64,000 nucleotides of DNA from Chelydra serpentina (lineage: Eukaryota > Chordata > Testudines > Chelydridae). This document shows, piece after piece, positions 44,515 to 56,767 of the stretch. The DNA is taken from the NCBI GenBank assembly GCA_037349315.1, contig JBAIAC010000024.1, positions 38,785,501 through 38,849,500 on the forward strand. The letters run 5' to 3'. Position 1 is the first letter of the stretch; every line of letters starts with the position of its first letter. The notes beneath the pieces were generated by a model. The model saw only the letters and a program-made list of their open reading frames with translations, was not told where the DNA came from and searched no databases. The translations under genes were made by a program, and so were the position numbers.

Positions 44515-47500
44515 ACAATGTAGATCTAACAGTCTTTAATTGATGTATCTGCTCTACTATCCAAAGAAATACAGTGGACCTAATTCTCTGGGGCCCTGCA
44601 CATTGGGTAATCATTTCCACCCATGTGCAAAGTACTACTACTCTGATTTGGTAGCATTGTACACCCACTAGACTCGCTTAGCAGCTGTGTACAAGACGGC
44701 ACAAGGTTTACAACAGAGAATCAGGGCCAACAAGTGTAGGAAAGGAAGGGTAGACTATGTATTGAAGAATCATAGGGCATTCACTTGGAGTTCTTTAACT
44801 TTTATTTAACACAGGCAAAGGTTCCAAGTATTTAGGCTATGTCTTCACTGTAAATAACGATACTGCTTATATCAAGATTTAAAATCCTACTGGAGACACG
44901 GCCAAGTCATTTTCACCTTGATGTACCATCACCCCCACCCTCCTGGGGTGGACCTCATATCCATCAAGGTAAAAACTACTGGTGCCTTTTCTTCACTACG
45001 ATTTTACAATGTGACAAATAAAATGGACGTAAAAAGACACCTATATTTCTGATTGATCAAGAGAGTAACTCCAATAGCTTCTGAGGATTCTTCTCTCCAA
45101 GCAGTGGCCAACCTAGCTCTGCCAGGAAGACCAAGTGCAACCATCTAAGAGTTGTAAGCAATGTCCACCTTTTGACTTAAAGCACTTGTAGACAATAAGA
45201 AAAGACTGAAGTGCCATTTCCTGAAGGAATTAGAATATTGTGCAATTACCATAACTAATATGTTTCAATGCACTCCCTGTCCAGGTAATGACATGATCCT
45301 CATCTGTATAGTTTTCAAGTACTTCTCATTACTTAAAAGTTTACAGTGGTATTTTTCCTCCCTTCCCTCCCCCGCCCTCATTTCCTGCCACGAAACAGCA
45401 GGCTTAGTTTGGGACATGATAGTACAGACACAAAGAACCTGTGATTAAAATAGGCTTTAATAGGAGGGTTTTTTTCCCTGAAAATACAGAGCGCTGCATC
45501 CAGCAAGCCTGATTCTCCTTGACTCTAAGGCCCCCGCTTTAGCCCATTTTAAGGGTCATTTTCCTGCTTTTTCAAATATCAAAAGGCCAGTGACAACCTT
45601 GTGTATTTGTTTTGAGACCGTATAAGCCCCCTTTCATTTACAGGGAGAGTGACGGGGGCCAGAGAGCTTCCTAGAGGCAAAGTTGCACATTTTGCAGTTC
45701 CTGCCTGACTACAGGAGTAATTTTTATTTTTTTAATTTATGGTGAAGGGTAGACATAGCTGGCTCCGTAGCATCCTCTGAGTCTTCAGGGGAGGAGGAGG
45801 AATGCTTCATGTTTTATGCCAAGGCATTTTAAGGATGAAAAACAGGATACCAGAAACAAGGCTCAGATGGCAACAAATCTGAAATCAATAAAACCCTCAC
45901 TATTAGCGCTGGTCAAATAATGAAGATAATTATTGACTAATAACTTATTTAACAAATGATAGAAAGCATTTAAATGCATTAGTTGCAAATACTGTATCAC
46001 ATGGTCAGTTCTACTTGGTATTCATGAACCTTTGAAGGATTAAAAATGACAATTGCTTGTAATTATACAATTTCTCTACTGTTCTACAGGAATTATAATC
46101 TCATTAAACCACTACAATTTCTAGCAGGCTTTGCAAGGAGGGAATACTCTTAATTCCAAGTATTGTACAGCACAAGTGAGCAAGAACAGCACATTGTAAA
46201 TTATTCTGAGGAGGCCTGGTGTGACTTTTAGTGGCTTAGAAGGAGCCATTACAGCACCAGTTGGAAGGGCTAACAGTTCAGTTCACAGTGTATTGGGCAC
46301 AGAAGCTCTGCAGATACAGTAAAATGCCAACAGAAGTGTCTCATTTTCTTTGGCTCCTGAAGCCAAAAGAAAAACGATACCATTTCTATTCACAACATGC
46401 TGGATCCAAAAGAAACCCCCAAACAGATAGAATTGAAGACACTTTGCTCTTTTTCTCCCATTACTGACTTTGAAATAAAAGGTTAGGGTTAAACACCTAT
46501 GTAAAGCTGGTCAGAACATTTTGAGTTTCAGTATTTTTATAAGAAAAAGAAGGGGCAAATTTTCTCTCTCACAAAAAAATTCCCATTTCCAACCAGCCTG
46601 ACGCCTAAATAATATTGTTATGGCTTTTGAGTGCAGTTCTTAAACAGAAGCAAGATATTTGTTTGAGCATATTCTGATGTTACAATGTGTACTTGGCACT
46701 GTCTCTTTCTCAGTATTATTGGTCTGAGAACACTGCTGGAATGTAAGTAAAGTTACTTAGTTTAAGGGCATCTGCCAATGTCGTACCACCCCAGTTGGAC
46801 ACATTTTTCCATTTTGTTAAAAAAAAACAAAAAACCCCCACTGTATTATTCACCATGATCAACATCCAAAGGAAGATCGGTACAATCGAAGTCATGGCAC
46901 ATTAGTGCTGTGTAAAGGGTTCAGGCAGAACCCAGAACTCAACCAAAATCAGTAAGCCCTCAAACAAGCAGTTAGGTCTGTAACATTTTCACAGACACGA
47001 GCTCATGCTCAAGTCCTGGCTCCCACCCTGCTAGGCTCTTCACTTGGAGCCTTCCTCAGAGGTCCTGGGAAGCTGCCCATCCTACCCTCATTGACTTTGA
47101 CAAGCCAGTGACCTGATGCCCCATAGATCAGATGCCGCTTTCTTCGTTAAAGGTTACCAGGTAGCCATCTTGTTTCTTCTGTGTCTGGCAAGTTGCCCAT
47201 ACCCCACTAATCCCCTGCATTAAACAGTGAAAGAAAACTATCTGATATGACTAAATGAGATAGATGTTCATAAGATGCTGTTGTCATTATGCATAGCAGT
47301 AAAGATCTGACCACTCTGTGAATTACAGAGCCCAGATGAAACTGTGATGAGCCCTGCATAGATACACCTGTAATAATAACTTACCCCTAATTCACTGGAG
47401 ATAAAGTGACCCCTTGTCAGAGGGACAGCTTATGGGCAGTACCTTGGGGAGGAGGGCAAACCAGTTGCATGGGGAGGCTATGCACTCTGGGTATAGGAGA

Positions 47501-48840
47501 AGAGGGAGCTTTGGACTAGTACTGAATAAGCTGACAGGGAAAAGGAGAATTAGGGAGAGGCCACTTCATCCATATTCATGAGATCTAGTGAGCCAGAATC
47601 CCTTCACAGAGCATGTGATATGGCAGCAATTTCTGTTGCACTCCCTAAGCAGCAACCATGGATGAGCTACACTGGACAAAGCCATGGAGAATAATGAGAA
47701 CAATCCTGCAGTGGACCCCAAGGATATATGCAATAACCTAGCAGATCTTTCCTGACTCTAAAAATCTACCATGTCCAGTAATATCAGATGTTTCATCTGA
47801 AACAATAAGGGCCAACACAGTTTAATGTTAATATGTAATTTATCATTAGGCTCCAGAGTTAATATCCCATGTTGAATGAGGCAGTTAATACAGTTACTTT
47901 TTCAGCCTGTCTGCAGACTGAGGAAGGCACTGGATCGCAGTGAAAGATTTTCTATTTTGTTTTAATGATAGCTTAAATTCTGTGGGGACTGACAGAGGCA
48001 TTCAAGAAATGCTGAATTTACACATTGGCATCCTTAAAGTCATGCTTATATTCTTGACATGAGGTTAGATGGAGAGGCTATGTAAACAAGTAGGTACATT
48101 TCCTTGACTTAGACATTAAAGAAAACTCCATACTCAAACAAACAACAGGCAACTGCAAATTACAAACCTATAATTACATTGAGAGTTTCTGGTCATGTCA
48201 TAATTTCAAAGAGCAAAATTGAAGTGGTTTATGTAATCTTCGGAGCCTACAAATGGAATTACAGCTCCATTACTCAAAACAAGCTTTTTTAAAATAATGA
48301 AATAAAAAAGTAAAAATAATAAATGTTGCATGGATGTGCCCTTCTTTTCTCTTCCCTCTTCAAACTACCACCAGAGTTATTATATCTAAAAATTGCTTTT
48401 TTATTGAATAAATAATGTCACTCCTGTGAATTGCAGGATTGTATTAGTCACTGCAATCTATGTACTAAAAATGGGGTTTTAGTGTCTCCATAGTTGAGTT
48501 CTCTGTAAATGGATTAGATCTATAGCAAATACAGGTTTTATACTATAGCTTCCTTGATAGGACTAGAAAGGAGTTCTTGGGTCTTCTAGCTGAAACAGCA
48601 CATTCCTTCACATTGTGCAGGACTTTCCATTACAGTTATTCCATTCCATTCACCACAAACCCTTTAGAATCTAATCAGTTTGTTTTTAGCACCGGTAATG
48701 CAGGAATTTTAATTATTACTCTACTCATTTCATTGTAAATACCATGAAAGTACCTGCATCTGCAAACCCTCTGTGCATGGATCTGTATTGACTACAAGAG
48801 TCTTCCATGTGGACAGTTGGCATGAGTAGGCACAGAGAGT
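44515..48840. other. No gene recognised over 4.3 kb
   Basis: AT-rich sequence with only short frames. I see no transposon ends, no tandem repeats beyond short A or T runs, and nothing exon-like. This is the longest stretch without recognisable mobile DNA in the window. Confidence 0.45.
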
Positions 48841-49381
48841 ATATAATCATACAAATGTAGAGTTGGAAGGGACCTCAAGAGGTCATCTAGTCCAGCCCCC
48901 TGCATTGAAGCAGGACCAAGTATCCATCCTACAGCAGGGTTTTTCAACCCATGGGTTGGGACCCAAAATTGGGTACCAGAATGTTACATAAGGGTCGCAT
49001 GGCAGCTCCTGTAGTTCCTGTCCCTCAGGGCTGGCTGGGCTCACCTCCCTGCTCCAGGCACTGCAACCTCTGGGGTCCCAGTGCCACTCAGGTTTAACCC
49101 AGTGCCAGGTAGAATGGGACAGTTACATCCTGTGTCTTACATACAACACTCCTGTTAATATACCCCAGGATATTAGAATCTTTTGCAACTGTGTCACTTT
49201 GTTGGTTTATATTTAATTTGTGATCCACTGTAACCCCAGATCCTTTTCAGCAGCACTGGCACCTGCATAGTTATACCCCATTTTGCTTTTGACTTCTCCT
49301 TCCTAAGGGAAGTACTTTGTATTTGTCTTTATTGAATTTCATCTTGTTGATTTCAGACCCATTCCTCAATATGTTTAGGTC
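48841..49381 (-). mobile_element. CR1 LINE fragment, minus orientation, interrupted
   Basis: The 3' region (agttggaagggacctcaaga, then ggtcatctagtccagc) lies at 48860-48900. Reverse transcriptase sequence lies at about 49110-49381, where the minus strand reads EINKMKFNKDKYKVLPLGR, matching the CR1 segment found intact at 39.9 kb. About 165 bp of unrelated sequence (48935-49100) interrupts it. The copy is cut off on the 5' side by an LTR-like sequence starting at 49382. Confidence 0.75.
48935..49100. mobile_element. Probable hAT-derived insertion in CR1
   Basis: It begins cagggtttttcaacccatgg followed by gttgggaccc, resembling the cagggg-tctcaaac type of hAT end. A right end and target duplication are not identified. 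Confidence 0.4.
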
Positions 49382-49990
49382 TGTAGCGGGTTGGTCACCC
49401 GCTCCCAGGGCTGGATTTAGGAAGTGCGGGGCCTGATTTGAAGGATCCTCTGCCAAAGTGCCGCTGAAGACAGCGGCAGCGATTGAGCTGCCGCTGAAGA
49501 CGGACATTGCGGGGCCCTCTTAGGCACGGGGCCCCGACACAGACGTTGCGGGGCCCTCTTAGGAGCGGGGCCTGATTCGGGGGAATCGGCCTAAAGCCAG
49601 TCCTGCCCGCTCCAGCCCTGACAGGGTTAACGCCAGTCCTGGGAGAGGGGTAGGGGCTGGGAGAAAAGCTGGGCTGATTGGGGAAGCAGCCACAGCTGGG
49701 CCATGCCCCAATCAGAGCGCAGCTGGGCCCTGACTGTAGAGAAGGAAGGATCTGGCTGCCTGTGAGCTGAGCGAGCGACCTGGATAGAGCAGTGCTGGGG
49801 GAAGGCAAAGGAGCTGGGGAGCTCCTGCCTGGAACCCCCCCCCCCCCCCCCAGGCTGCAGGGCCTTGTGCGGGGCCTAAACAGGTTGTGGGGCTGCAAAG
49901 GGGTAGCCCGGGGCTAGGTAGAGGCAGTTGGTCCTACCCCCCCTTGCCTATGATGACTAGCTCTTTACTGCAGTCTGCCCCAGGGAACGG
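49382..49990 (+). mobile_element. Probable LTR of unknown family inserted in CR1
   Basis: The sequence starts tgtagcgggttggtcacccg immediately after CR1 sequence ends, then is interrupted by a hAT MITE, and resumes with agccctgacagggttaacgc. A TG start and the abrupt break in CR1 favour an LTR. I cannot fix the right end; 49990 is approximate. A run of 17 C lies at 49835-49851. Confidence 0.4.
49406..49605. mobile_element. hAT MITE, 8-bp duplication CCCGCTCC
   Basis: It begins cagggctggatttaggaagt and ends cctaaagccagtcctg, inverted relatives. CCCGCTCC flanks it perfectly (49398-49405 and 49606-49613). It belongs to the same family as 4885-5043 and contains a duplicated segment, gacgttgcggggccctctta, at about 49503-49522 (as gacattgcgg) and 49542-49561. 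Confidence 0.9.
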
Positions 49991-50129
49991 GGGCTTGTTG
50001 ATGACTGGCAGTAGCCACTGAGGCAAGGTGGGATTAGGGGGAAGCTTGTTCTCACTTTCAGGTGACATTATAAACAAGATGTGGGCAGCATTATCTCCTG
50101 CAAATTGTAACTAAACTTGTTTGTTTGAG

Positions 50130-50446
50130 CAATTGGCTGAAGTAGGATTGAATGGACTTGTAGGGTCTAAAGTTTTACATTTATTTTTGAATGCAAACAG
50201 TTATATTTTGTACATAATTCTACATTTGTAAGTTCAACTTTCGTTATAAAAAGATTGCACTACAGTACTTGTATTAGGTTGTAATAAAAAATATAAAATG
50301 AGCACTAACTTTATATTCGGTGTTCTAATTGAAATCAATATAGTTGAAAATGTAGAAAACATAAAAAAATATTTAAATAAATGGTATTCTATTATTGTTT
50401 AGCAGTGCGATTAATCACAATTTTTAATTGCTTGACAGCCCTAGTC
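50130..50446 (+). mobile_element. hAT-derived fragment with right terminal repeat
   Basis: The end gtgcgattaatcacaattt followed by gcttgacagccctag fits a hAT-like terminus. The interior around ttgtagggtctaaagtttta is shared with 1965-2115. The left end is not recognised. Confidence 0.5.
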
Positions 50447-50449
50447 AGA

Positions 50450-52245
50450 ACTCATGTTTTGAAGTCATCCATTTGAGATCTACCAATTAAAGCAAGAGTG
50501 TCCATAACACCTAAGGCAGAGAAAGCAACATGCTCTAAGAACTGTGAGCTATAGTATTGATTTGCCAGCTTGGAGGATTCATATAGCGGAGTTATAACTC
50601 CATACAAAAACCACCATCTGTAGTGGAAGTGCTGTCAATCCCAATGGCAATTCAGCCCTGCTCCAATCCTGCATGGACCTGTCTCTCAGCAGGCAGAACA
50701 TGCCACCATAAGGGACTGGCCCAGTTCACCAGTCTAGGCAAGTGAAAGGAAGCCTATACTATAGATGTTATGTTGCATTAAAATATGAGTAATTCTCCAT
50801 GATCTCAATAGGTCCCCAAATAGGTCTTGGGCTATTCAAGTCAGGGATCCTCAAATTTCAGCACTGCAACAAAAGAAATAGCATCTTCTATTTAGGAGAT
50901 GCTGGATAAAGAAGGCATTTAAATAGCTTTGCATTCTCCTATTGCATCAGAACGGGAAAATTTAAGAGGCATTGTCAGGAAGTTTGGCCCCAGTGTAGGT
51001 TTTTAAAAAAAACTAATTCCTTTCATCATCCCCTCCAAAAAAACCCAAATGTGCTATTAATACAAATGTTTTCATGACATTCATTCATTTCAATGAAACC
51101 AGTTTTGTTTGTATTTGAACTTTCTCCTGCAGCATTTGCATCCCAAACAGCACAATATGGGCATGTGAGAACCAAAAAGTGATGGTAAATAAAAGTGAAA
51201 GAAATCAGCTGCTTTCCATTGTTCAAGCTCAGACACACCAACAGTAAACAAAGTCTTGAAAACCAATGTAGATTTTAAAAATTTTCAGCTTAATAACCCA
51301 GGGTTATTACCACCAACATAGAATAGCAATTTTTTAAAATAATAAGATTTTAAACTTGATGGTGGTCCTTTAATTTTTGGAAGCAACACCTAGAGACTGA
51401 AGCCAGGAGCAAATATTGTAATTTTTTTTGCCACTTCCTTCTCTTTAGCAATTCTGTGCTCAGACACTCTCAGCCCATCTGATCATCCTACCAGGAGGTT
51501 ATACTTTCTACAAGGGCACAAGTGTGTATGAAGTTAACATATACAGTAGTGGTTTGTTTAATCTTTGACATTTGCCATAATAATTATCCAAACTAAGCAG
51601 CATGCTCATTAATACAGTCTTTAGGGAAACATTTAGCTCAGCAGCCTCATTAGTTTTATTATTTGAGAAACTTTCCAGATAGCTTTAGACTGGGTTCTGT
51701 TTAGTATGATATTTTCCCTCAAGTGAAAATTATTCATGAATAAAGACCGAAAATGGAAATTAAAGTGCGTACGTGATGGGAGTGAGCGCTTTGGTTCACA
51801 GTTCTCTCTCTCTCTCCTCCTCCTCACACCCACACACCTGCCCATCACAACCTTGGGAAACCAGAAACCTGAAACCAAATAATCATAAACAGAAACAAAG
51901 AGAAAAATCCCCTAATTTATATTTAGTTGAGCAAAAAAAAATTTAAAAATCCCCCAGTTAAAAAAAAGTCATGATATGGTAATGGGTAGGGAGTGATTCT
52001 CTGTTCTGTAGAGGGAGCATGCCTGAATGTATACAAGGCTGATTATATTGAAACATTGGCTGCTGACTGAACTTCCTGGTGTTTTAATTTAACTTCTCAG
52101 TCATTGAGAACTGCATTTCCTGAGGGAAAATTCAGATATTTTTTGTACACAAAAATAATCATGCAGAAACCATACAGATCTCCCTCCCCTGATATGAGTC
52201 AGGCTGAACTGAGTTGCTTTGTAAACTAAAATGCTAAACGGAAGA
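50450..52245. other. No gene recognised
   Basis: AT-rich sequence with short frames only; a ct-rich microsatellite-like stretch lies near 51803-51840. Confidence 0.45.
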
Positions 52246-52249
52246 AGCA

Positions 52250-52440
52250 TGGTCCAGTGGTTAAGGCACTAGCTGGGCATGGAGGAGATATGGGTTCAAT
52301 TTTCTGCTTTACCACAGACTTACTGCATGATCTTGGGCAAGTTTTCAGTCTCTGTGCCTCCGTTTCCCCATCTGTAAAATGGGGATAATAGCACTTTCCT
52401 ACTCACAGGGTGTTTACACTCCATCTGGGAAGCACACTTC
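52250..52440 (+). repeat. MIR-like SINE, nearly complete
   Basis: The order tggtccagtggttaaggcac, ggagatatgggttcaattt (a B-box-like segment), tcttgggcaagttttcag and cgtttccccatctgtaaaat follows the tRNA-derived head and body of MIR-type SINEs. It is the best preserved MIR in the window. Confidence 0.7.
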
Positions 52441-52532
52441 CCAGCATAGGTAGACAGACACATGCTAGCTCTGCTTGAGCTAGTGCACTAAAATAGTGTA
52501 GGCATGAGTAGCGGCTTGGGCTAGCTCCCCGA

Positions 52533-52586
52533 TGTGACGGGGCAAGGCCAGATGGCTATAGGAAAGTGGTGAGGAACCAGTATGTT
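52533..52586 (+). repeat. LTR 5' segment, first copy
   Basis: Fifty-four bases from tgtgacggggcaagg to gaaccagtatgtt match the start of the LTR. The sequence then passes into unrelated filler. Confidence 0.85.
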
Positions 52587-52688
52587 TTTTGAACAAAACC
52601 GGCCCCAGCACCGACCCTTGGGGCACTTCCAACACACAGACACACACACTCTCTCTCTCTGTGACTTTTTCCTGGTGGCAGTACATAT
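52587..52688. other. Filler DNA with a 45-bp CR1 snippet and dinucleotide repeats
   Basis: The first 45 bases, read on the minus strand, encode LEVPQGSVLGPVLFK, a piece of the CR1 reverse transcriptase motif and nothing more. They are followed by short ca and ct repeats (cacacagacacacacactct) and by gactttttcctggtggcagt. A CR1 piece this small with no CR1 3' end is unlike a normal CR1 insertion. Confidence 0.7.
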
Positions 52689-52742
52689 TGTGACGGGGCA
52701 AGGCCAGATGGCTATAGGAAAGCGGTGAGGAACCAGTATGTT
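52689..52742 (+). repeat. LTR 5' segment, second copy
   Basis: The same 54 LTR bases occur again, with gcggtgagg instead of gtggtgagg, stopping at the same base (cagtatgtt). Bases 52702-52742 correspond to 60972-61012 on the far side of the Tx1-like element, with five differences in 41. Confidence 0.85.
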
Positions 52743-53078
52743 CTTATTGGGATCCGGTGGTGCTAAAGGATCCCCCCCTTCAGCCTAAGGGGAGGGATCC
52801 ACAGGACCTGGATGCCAACTAATTCCGGGGGACAAAAAATGAAAAAACAGGAACGGGAGTGTGGTCAAAGGGTCAAACGAAGTGAACCAGATGGGGACAC
52901 CGAGCAGAGAACCCCGGACAGCGCCCACTGCTCCTCAAAGGTGTCAAGGGAGCCAGTGGACTCTGCCCAGAGGAACTCTGCCCGGATGCGTGAACGAACA
53001 GAGGATCGAAAATAGGCCCCATAGTCACAGGAGCCTCCATCGGCCAACCTCCTCACCCTGGTTTTGTAGATGGCCAGT
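52743..53078 (-). other. 3' untranslated region of the Tx1-like element
   Basis: Non-coding tail after the ORF2 stop at about 53079. It contains an inverted pair ggatccccccc and ggggagggatcc near 52768-52800 that could form a hairpin close to the 3' terminus, a place where LINE reverse transcriptases often recognise their RNA. There is no poly-A tail. Confidence 0.6.
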
Positions 53079-56000
53079 TTAGCTAGGGCCAGGAGGAGGT
53101 TGACCAGGAGGTCCCATGACTTCGTGGGGCCGCGGATTGGAAGCGCATAAATAAAAAGGTGAGGGGAAAAGTGCAACCAAAAACCTCAACAAAATGTCTA
53201 AGAGGAGCCGGAACAGGGGCTGAAGCCTGGCGCACTCTAGATAAATGTGCGCCAGGGTCTCCCTCACACCGCAAAAGGGACATGTGTCGGGGATAGGGGT
53301 GAACCACGCCAAGTACACGCCCGTGCTCACGGCTCCATGAAGGAGCCGCCAACTGACGTCTCCGGCGGGCCTTGGGACTAAGGAGGAGTAAAGGCTGGCC
53401 CACCGGGGCTTCTCACCCTCTAGAGGTGGCAGGAGGTCCCGCCATTTCGTATCGGGGCGGGACGTGAGGGTGAGGAGATGAAGCGTGTGGAGCACGAGCG
53501 TGTATAGATGTTTCCTTGGCGCGGACTGGCTGTAGTTCGTGCAGCCAGCTCACCGTGAAGGGACAGGGGACCCGGTTGGGTCCACGGGGCAGGGGCCCAA
53601 TAAAAAGGTCCGGAGGGCTTTGGGTGAAGGGAGGGCGGGGCGTACCCTCTCGCAGGACCCGGTCGAGGTAAACCCGAGCAGCGGGCGGCAAAGCAGCCTT
53701 CACCTCCTGAAGTACGCGCCGGGGAGTATGAGGTCTGGAGAGCCCCATGCGCTCAGCAAGCGTCAGGGGATCCAGCCAGTCTCCCCGGTCGTAGTCCAGG
53801 AGGTCTCCGACCCTAGTGACCTCTGCCAGGACCAACCTCTGGCGCACCGAGGGGGACTCCGCCACCTGCACACGGAGCTGGAGGTTGTGTAGCAGGGGCT
53901 CTGCGAGGAGATCTGCCCCCTCGGTGGCCGCCACGGACCTGGTCGCTGAGAATAGCTTCCAGGTCCGGAGGAGGTCCTGGTAGAAGACCGGCAGCCCGTA
54001 GAGGTCTCGCGGAAGACCTCTCGGATGGAGATAAAGGAGCTGCCGGTCATATCGGAGCCCTCGGAAGCGGCGTAGGAAGGCGTGCGCCAATACGCTCCAC
54101 GCCGGACTACCTGCACCATAAAGGAGCCTCTGCAGGGCCTGGAGACGGAAGACATGGACCTGAGTGTGTGGACACTTCAGGCCCTGCCCACCCTCCTCCA
54201 GAGGAAGATGGAGAACCCCTGCAGAGACCCAGTGCAGTCCTGACCAAAAGAACTCCAAAATCGACGTCCGGAGGTTGGCCAGGAAACCCGGGGCCGGGCC
54301 CAGGGTGTTGAGCCGGTACCAGAGCATGGACAAGACTAATTGATTGATTACCAGTGCTCTCCCTCGAAAGGAGAGGCACCGGAGTAGTCCTGTCCATTTC
54401 CGGATCCGCTCTATCACCCTGCCCTCTAAACCTTGCCAGTTCTCCGGCGGGGATGGATGCGTGGCAGAAAGGTAAACGCCGAGATAGAGCAGCGGACCCG
54501 CGCTCCACCTGATGGCCTGAAGCGCGGGTGGGAGGGAGCTCGCCTGCCACCCGTCCCCTACCACCAGGCCAGAGCTCTTGACCCAGTTGACCCGGGCAGA
54601 GGAGGCCGCCGAGTAGATCGCCTGGCAAGCCTCCACCCGCACCAAGTCGCCCGGGTCCTGGACCACGAGGAGCACATCGTCGGCGTACGCCGACAGGACC
54701 AGCCGCAGCTCTGGATCTCGGAGCACCAACCCCGTCAACCTCCTGCGGAGGAGACAGAGGAAGGGCTCGATCGCCAGAGCGTACAGCTGGCCCGAGAGGG
54801 GGCACCCCTGCCGTACTCCTCGCCCGAAGCTGACCGGCTCGGTCAGGGTCCAGTTGAGCCTGACCAGACACTCTGCGGAGGCGTACAGCACCTGGAGAAA
54901 ACCCACAAACTGGGGCCCAAAGCCAAACGCTCGGAGAGTGCTCAGGAGGTACCCGTGATCCACCCTGTCGAACGCCTTCTCCTGATCCAGAGACAGGAGG
55001 GCGAACGACAGACCATCCCTACACCCAAGCTCCAAGAGATCCCGGACCAGATACAGGTTGTCGAGAATGGTGCGGCCCGGGACGGTGTAGGTCTGGTCTG
55101 GGTGGACCACATCCGCCAGCACAGACCCAAGCCGCAGCGAGATGTACGACTTTATAGTCCATGCTGAGGAGCGAGACTGGACGCCAATTCCGTAAATCGC
55201 GGAGGTCCCCCTTCTTCGGCAATAAGGCGAGCACGGCTCGCCTGCACGAAAGAGGGAGGACCCCGCCCTGCAAGGACTCGGCCCAAACAGTGACAAGGTC
55301 TGGGCCGAGGACGTCCCAGAACACGTGGTAGAACTCCACGTTCAGCCCGTCCAGTCCCGGAGATTTATTAGTCGGCATGCGACGGAGGGCTTCCGAGAAC
55401 TCGGCCAGAGTGAGAGGCAGCTCTAGCCGGTCTCGGTCGCCCGTGCTGACCGTAGGGAGTTCGTCCCAGAGCACTTTGCAATCGTTAGGATCGGTCAGAT
55501 CCGGGGAGAAAAGGCTCGCGTAGAAGGCCTTGGCCCTCCCGCACATCTCCACCGGATCCGTGAGGGGGGTGCCATCTTCTGGGAGGAGGCAGGTGACGTG
55601 TTTCTTAGCCCCCCTCTTTTTCTCCAGGGCGTAGAAGAAGCGGGAGCCGCGATCCATCTCCCGAAGGAGACAGATGCGGGATCGAACGAAGGCGCCCCGG
55701 GCCCGATGATCTTCGAGTTCCCGGAGCTCCTCCCACTTCTCCCGGCACGCCCCACAGAGGGATGGATCCTCAGGGCGGGCGGCCAGACGCCTCTCCAGCT
55801 CTAAGACCTCCCGTTCCAACTGCTCTATCGTCGCATCCCTCCGTCGGCTGGTGCCCCGGGTGTAGTCACGGCAGAAGAGCCGGGCGCGTACCTTCCCTAG
55901 GTCCCACCATCGCCGCGCCGAGGGAAAAGCGTGCCGCTGCCCTCGCCAGGCCAGCCAGAACTCCCGGAAGGACGCCACGAAACCCACATCCTCCAGCAAA

Positions 56001-56767
56001 CTGTTATTAAAATGCCAATAGGCCGGCCCCGGCCTCTCCGCGCAGAGAGAGGCCGTCACGGTAGCGAGATGATGATCAGAGAATGGGGCCAGCCGGACGC
56101 TGGAGGAGTGGGCCCGCGAAAGGTGAAAACGTGATAAATAGATGCGGTCCAACCGGGAGTGGTGCGACCGATGGGCCTCCACCCGGACAAAGGTGAAGGT
56201 TGAGCTGTCGCCCGGGTGGTGGTCGCGCCAGACGTCCACCAGGGAGTGATGTTCGACAATCTCCCTGAGGACGTCCGCGGCGGCCGGGCACTGCTCGATC
56301 CCCGAGCGGTCCCGTTTTTCAAGGGTGTTGTTAAAGTCCCCGCCCAGGACCAGGCACTCGCAAGGATCCAAGGTGCCGAGGAAGGTGGACGCCTGCTGAT
56401 AGAAACGAAGTTGTTCCGGGCCCGGTGTCGGGGCATAGATGTTGACAAGATTGACCACGAGCCCCTCCATACGGACCCGTAGGTGCAGCAGGCGGCCCGG
56501 CACAGCCTCGGCAAACCCCAGCACCTCAGGCCGTAGGTCGGGGGAGAACAAGGTCGCCACTCCAGCCTGGCGAACAGAGAGATGGCTGAAGTAGACTCTG
56601 TCCCCCCATTCCAGCCGCCAGCTGTCTTCAGCGGCTGGATCCGTATGGGTCTCCTGCAGGAATACTACAGAGTACCCCCCCTCCCAAAGGAAGGAGAGCA
56701 CCTGGCTCCTGCAGAGACCCATCCTACAGCCCCGGGTGTTTAATGTTGCGAAGAGGAGAGATGCCAT
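53079..56767 (-). pseudogene. Tx1-like ORF2: AP endonuclease, reverse transcriptase, zinc motif
   Basis: Frame 56767-55019 starts with ATG (MASLLFATLNTRGC), overlapping the end of ORF1 by 28 bases. Endonuclease residues visible are N10, E39 (FLQETH), Y111 region (NIYAPT), D144/N146 (GGDFNN), R205-Y210 (RLDRIY) and D231/H232 (SDHH). RT begins with NKSPGLDGLNVEFYHVFW and NWRPVSLLSMDYK. A frameshift near 55145 moves to the frame 55296-53413, where LDQEKAFDRVDH, RGVRQGCPLSGQLYALAIEP and YADD (54687-54676) lie. A second frameshift near 53515 moves to 53495-53079, with the zinc motif CPFCGVRETLAHIYLEC (C-x2-C-x7-H-x4-C). All catalytic positions look intact apart from the two shifts. Intact, it would nick DNA and copy element RNA at the target. 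Confidence 0.85.

Noticed and set aside
54433..55167. 244-residue plus-strand frame
   Set aside because: Exactly antisense to the Tx1-like RT domain, which has the catalytic motifs on the other strand.
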